From contig URTD01000124.1 in the NCBI GenBank assembly GCA_900550735.1, forward strand, positions 1 through 5,891: a stretch of DNA of 5,891 bases, read 5' to 3'. This document shows, piece by piece, positions 4,424-5,891 of this stretch. A model generated the notes under the pieces. That model saw only the letters and a list, made by a program, of their open reading frames with translations, was not told where the DNA came from and did not search any database. This stretch comes from an uncultured Collinsella sp. (GTDB taxonomy: Bacteria; Actinomycetota; Coriobacteriia; Coriobacteriales; Coriobacteriaceae). Positions within the stretch are counted from its first letter, which is position 1. The number at the start of each line of letters is the position of its first letter. A program made the position numbers and the translations under genes.

Positions 4424-5891
4424 CTACGATGCTAGCGTGGCGATGACGGCTTCGTCGCCGGCGTATATTAGGGTGTTGCCGTCGGGGATGATCGTTTGGC
4501 CTTCGCGCTTGAGCATCACCACAATAAACGGATGTTTGCCTTGCGGCACATCGCACAGGCGCTGGCCGGCCAGGCGACCGTGGGGAGTCACGGTGACCTC
4601 GCGCAGCGTAACTTCGGTACGCTCTTCAAACGTCGGCGCGGCCATCACCAGCAGATCGCCTTCCTGGATCACGGTGTCGCCATTGGGCAGTACCGGGTGC
4701 GCCCCGTCGCGCAGCACCAGGACCACGAGCATATTTGTGGCGCTGCCAATGTCCGCGAGCGAGCGTCCGGCAAACGGATGTCCAGCGCACACCTTGAGCT
4801 TTACAAACGACATGCCGTCCTCGTCGCGGTAGTCGTTAAAGGTGCGGCGCACGTCGCCGGTCGCATCGATCATATCGAGCTTCTTCGCCACCGCCGGCAG
4901 CAGCGAGCCCTGCACCACAATGCTCGACACGGCAATCACAAACACCAGGTCAAATAGGTCGTGTCCGCCGGGAACGCCGGCCACCACGGCAAAGAGACTA
5001 AAGACGACCGAAGCTGCTCCGCGCAGGCCCGCCCAGGTTACGAGCGCGACCTGGCGGGGGTTTGTCTTAAAGGGCGCCAACAGCAGACCGACAGCGATGG
5101 GGCGGCTCGCAAAGAGCATAAACGCCATGAGCGCCAGGCCCGGCAGCAGCATCTGCGGCAGGCGCGCGGGCGTTACGAGCAGGCCGAGCAAGAAGAAGAT
5201 GGTCATCTCTGCCATCTCGGTGAGGGTGTCAAAGAAGTGCGCCATCTCGACCTTGCCGGTGATGTCGCTCGCACCCAGCACAATGCCTGCCAGGTACACG
5301 GCTAAAAAGCCGTTGCCGCCCAGGTAACTCGGCAGCGCGTAGGCGACGATGGCCACGGCGAACAAGAAGATGGTCTGCGCTCCCTCGGCTGTTGCATGCG
5401 CGCGCTCAATCAGACGGCCCGCCGCCCAGCCGATGACGAGGCCCAGGCCCACGCCCAGGATAATCTGCTTGGTCAGCAGTGCGGGAATGTTGATGTCGCC
5501 GCCGGCCGCGAGTGTGGCGAGCACGGCGGTGAGCATGTAGGCGACGGGGTCGTTGGAGCCCGATTCGACCTCGAGCAGCGAGTCGGTGCCGCCCCTCAGC
5601 GACAGGCTGTGCTCGCGCAGAACGCTAAAGACGCTGGCCGCGTCGGTGGATGCCACGACTGATCCCAGCAGCAGGCCGCCGATCCAGTCGAAGCCCAGCA
5701 CAAAGTGGGCGAACACGCCGGTGATGCCTGCGGTGATGACGACGCCGAGCGTGCTCAGCAACACCGCGGGCACGGCGACGGGCTTGGCGCGGTCGATGTT
5801 GGTGTTAAAGCCGCCGTAGAACATGATGAACAGCAGCGCCGTGCTGCAGACGGTTTCGGTGAGCGCGTAGTCGCTAAAGTCGATGTGCGCC
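4424..5891 (-). CDS. CPA1/NhaP2-like Na+(K+)/H+ antiporter with tandem RCK_C domains (N-terminus beyond the right edge)
   Basis: An inner-membrane monovalent cation/proton antiporter, presumably exporting Na+ or K+ against protons. The frame is open to the right edge: 22 codons precede the in-frame Met at 5824, including ALTETVCSTALLFI, which reads as part of a membrane helix just like the family's SLA...LILFDGGL segment. The true start is therefore outside, probably a few dozen codons away. Numbering from Met 5824, family motifs are VASTDAASVFSVLR (57-70, the T-D pair), VESGSNDPVAYML (86-98, the transport-site N91-D92) and WAGLRGAASVVFS (264-276). About ten hydrophobic segments span residues 15-315. 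The soluble tail carries two RCK_C (TrkA-C) domains, about 338-397 (GHPFAGRSL ... EGDLLVMA) and 407-466 (GRLAGQRL ... AGDEAVIA). RCK_C domains gate transport by binding a small ligand or ions. No RCK_N nucleotide-binding Rossmann motif is present. Ion preference cannot be told from sequence. The stop is TAG; no terminator follows clearly. Confidence 0.93.
   Translation of the reverse strand, partial: AHIDFSDYALTETVCSTALLFIMFYGGFNTNIDRAKPVAVPAVLLSTLGVVITAGITGVFAHFVLGFDWIGGLLLGSVVASTDAASVFSVLREHSLSLRGGTDSLLEVESGSNDPVAYMLTAVLATLAAGGDINIPALLTKQIILGVGLGLVIGWAAGRLIERAHATAEGAQTIFLFAVAIVAYALPSYLGGNGFLAVYLAGIVLGASDITGKVEMAHFFDTLTEMAEMTIFFLLGLLVTPARLPQMLLPGLALMAFMLFASRPIAVGLLLAPFKTNPRQVALVTWAGLRGAASVVFSLFAVVAGVPGGHDLFDLVFVIAVSSIVVQGSLLPAVAKKLDMIDATGDVRRTFNDYRDEDGMSFVKLKVCAGHPFAGRSLADIGSATNMLVVLVLRDGAHPVLPNGDTVIQEGDLLVMAAPTFEERTEVTLREVTVTPHGRLAGQRLCDVPQGKHPFIVVMLKREGQTIIPDGNTLIYAGDEAVIATLAS

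Noticed and set aside
5822..5824. Met at 5824 as the true start of the antiporter
   Set aside because: The frame continues to the window edge and encodes more of a membrane helix that matches the family, so this Met is internal.

Overview
The window reads as an ordinary chromosomal stretch of a GC-rich (roughly 60% or more by eye) anaerobe-type bacterium. All supported genes lie on the minus strand, so transcription runs from the right edge to the left. The 387-residue SerA with a C-terminal ACT domain, its partner SerC, a nearby DUF1015-like gene and the GC-rich codon use together suggest an actinobacterium of the Coriobacteriia (Collinsella-like). This assignment is inferred from protein character and gene order, not from a marker gene.

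Layout in transcription order: (1) 5891-4424, a cation/proton antiporter whose N-terminus lies beyond the right edge, ending in two tandem RCK_C (TrkA-C) regulatory domains. (2) 4423-4199, a 225-base gap with no convincing terminator but a possible extended -10 promoter close to serC. (3) 4198-3074, serC (phosphoserine aminotransferase). (4) A 71-base spacer with a small GC hairpin at the serC stop. (5) 3002-1839, serA (3-phosphoglycerate dehydrogenase). (6) Two tandem perfect hairpins at 1826-1794 and 1776-1745, the second followed by a U-run and read as the intrinsic terminator of the serCA unit. (7) A candidate promoter with an overlapping dyad, then 1661-441, an M20-family metallohydrolase whose start is fixed by a good ribosome binding site. 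(8) 401-1, the N-terminal part of a compact DUF1015-like protein that runs off the left edge.

How the genes work together: SerA oxidises 3-phosphoglycerate and SerC transaminates the product to phosphoserine, the first two steps of serine synthesis. The phosphatase for the third step is not in the window. From my knowledge of Firmicutes genomes, DUF1015 genes often sit beside serC-serA, so the left-edge gene probably belongs functionally to this locus, with an M20 hydrolase placed between. The antiporter looks unrelated (ion and pH homeostasis).

No mobile element, CRISPR array, tRNA, rRNA or defence system was seen, and I see no convincing new system. The points most worth a second look are the loss of the usual catalytic Glu in SerA, a DUF1015-like protein lacking the family's KHE/DKE-DR motif, a perfectly phased A-AAA-AAC heptamer over the catalytic lysine codon of serC, the tandem hairpins after serA, and the double RCK_C tail of the antiporter.
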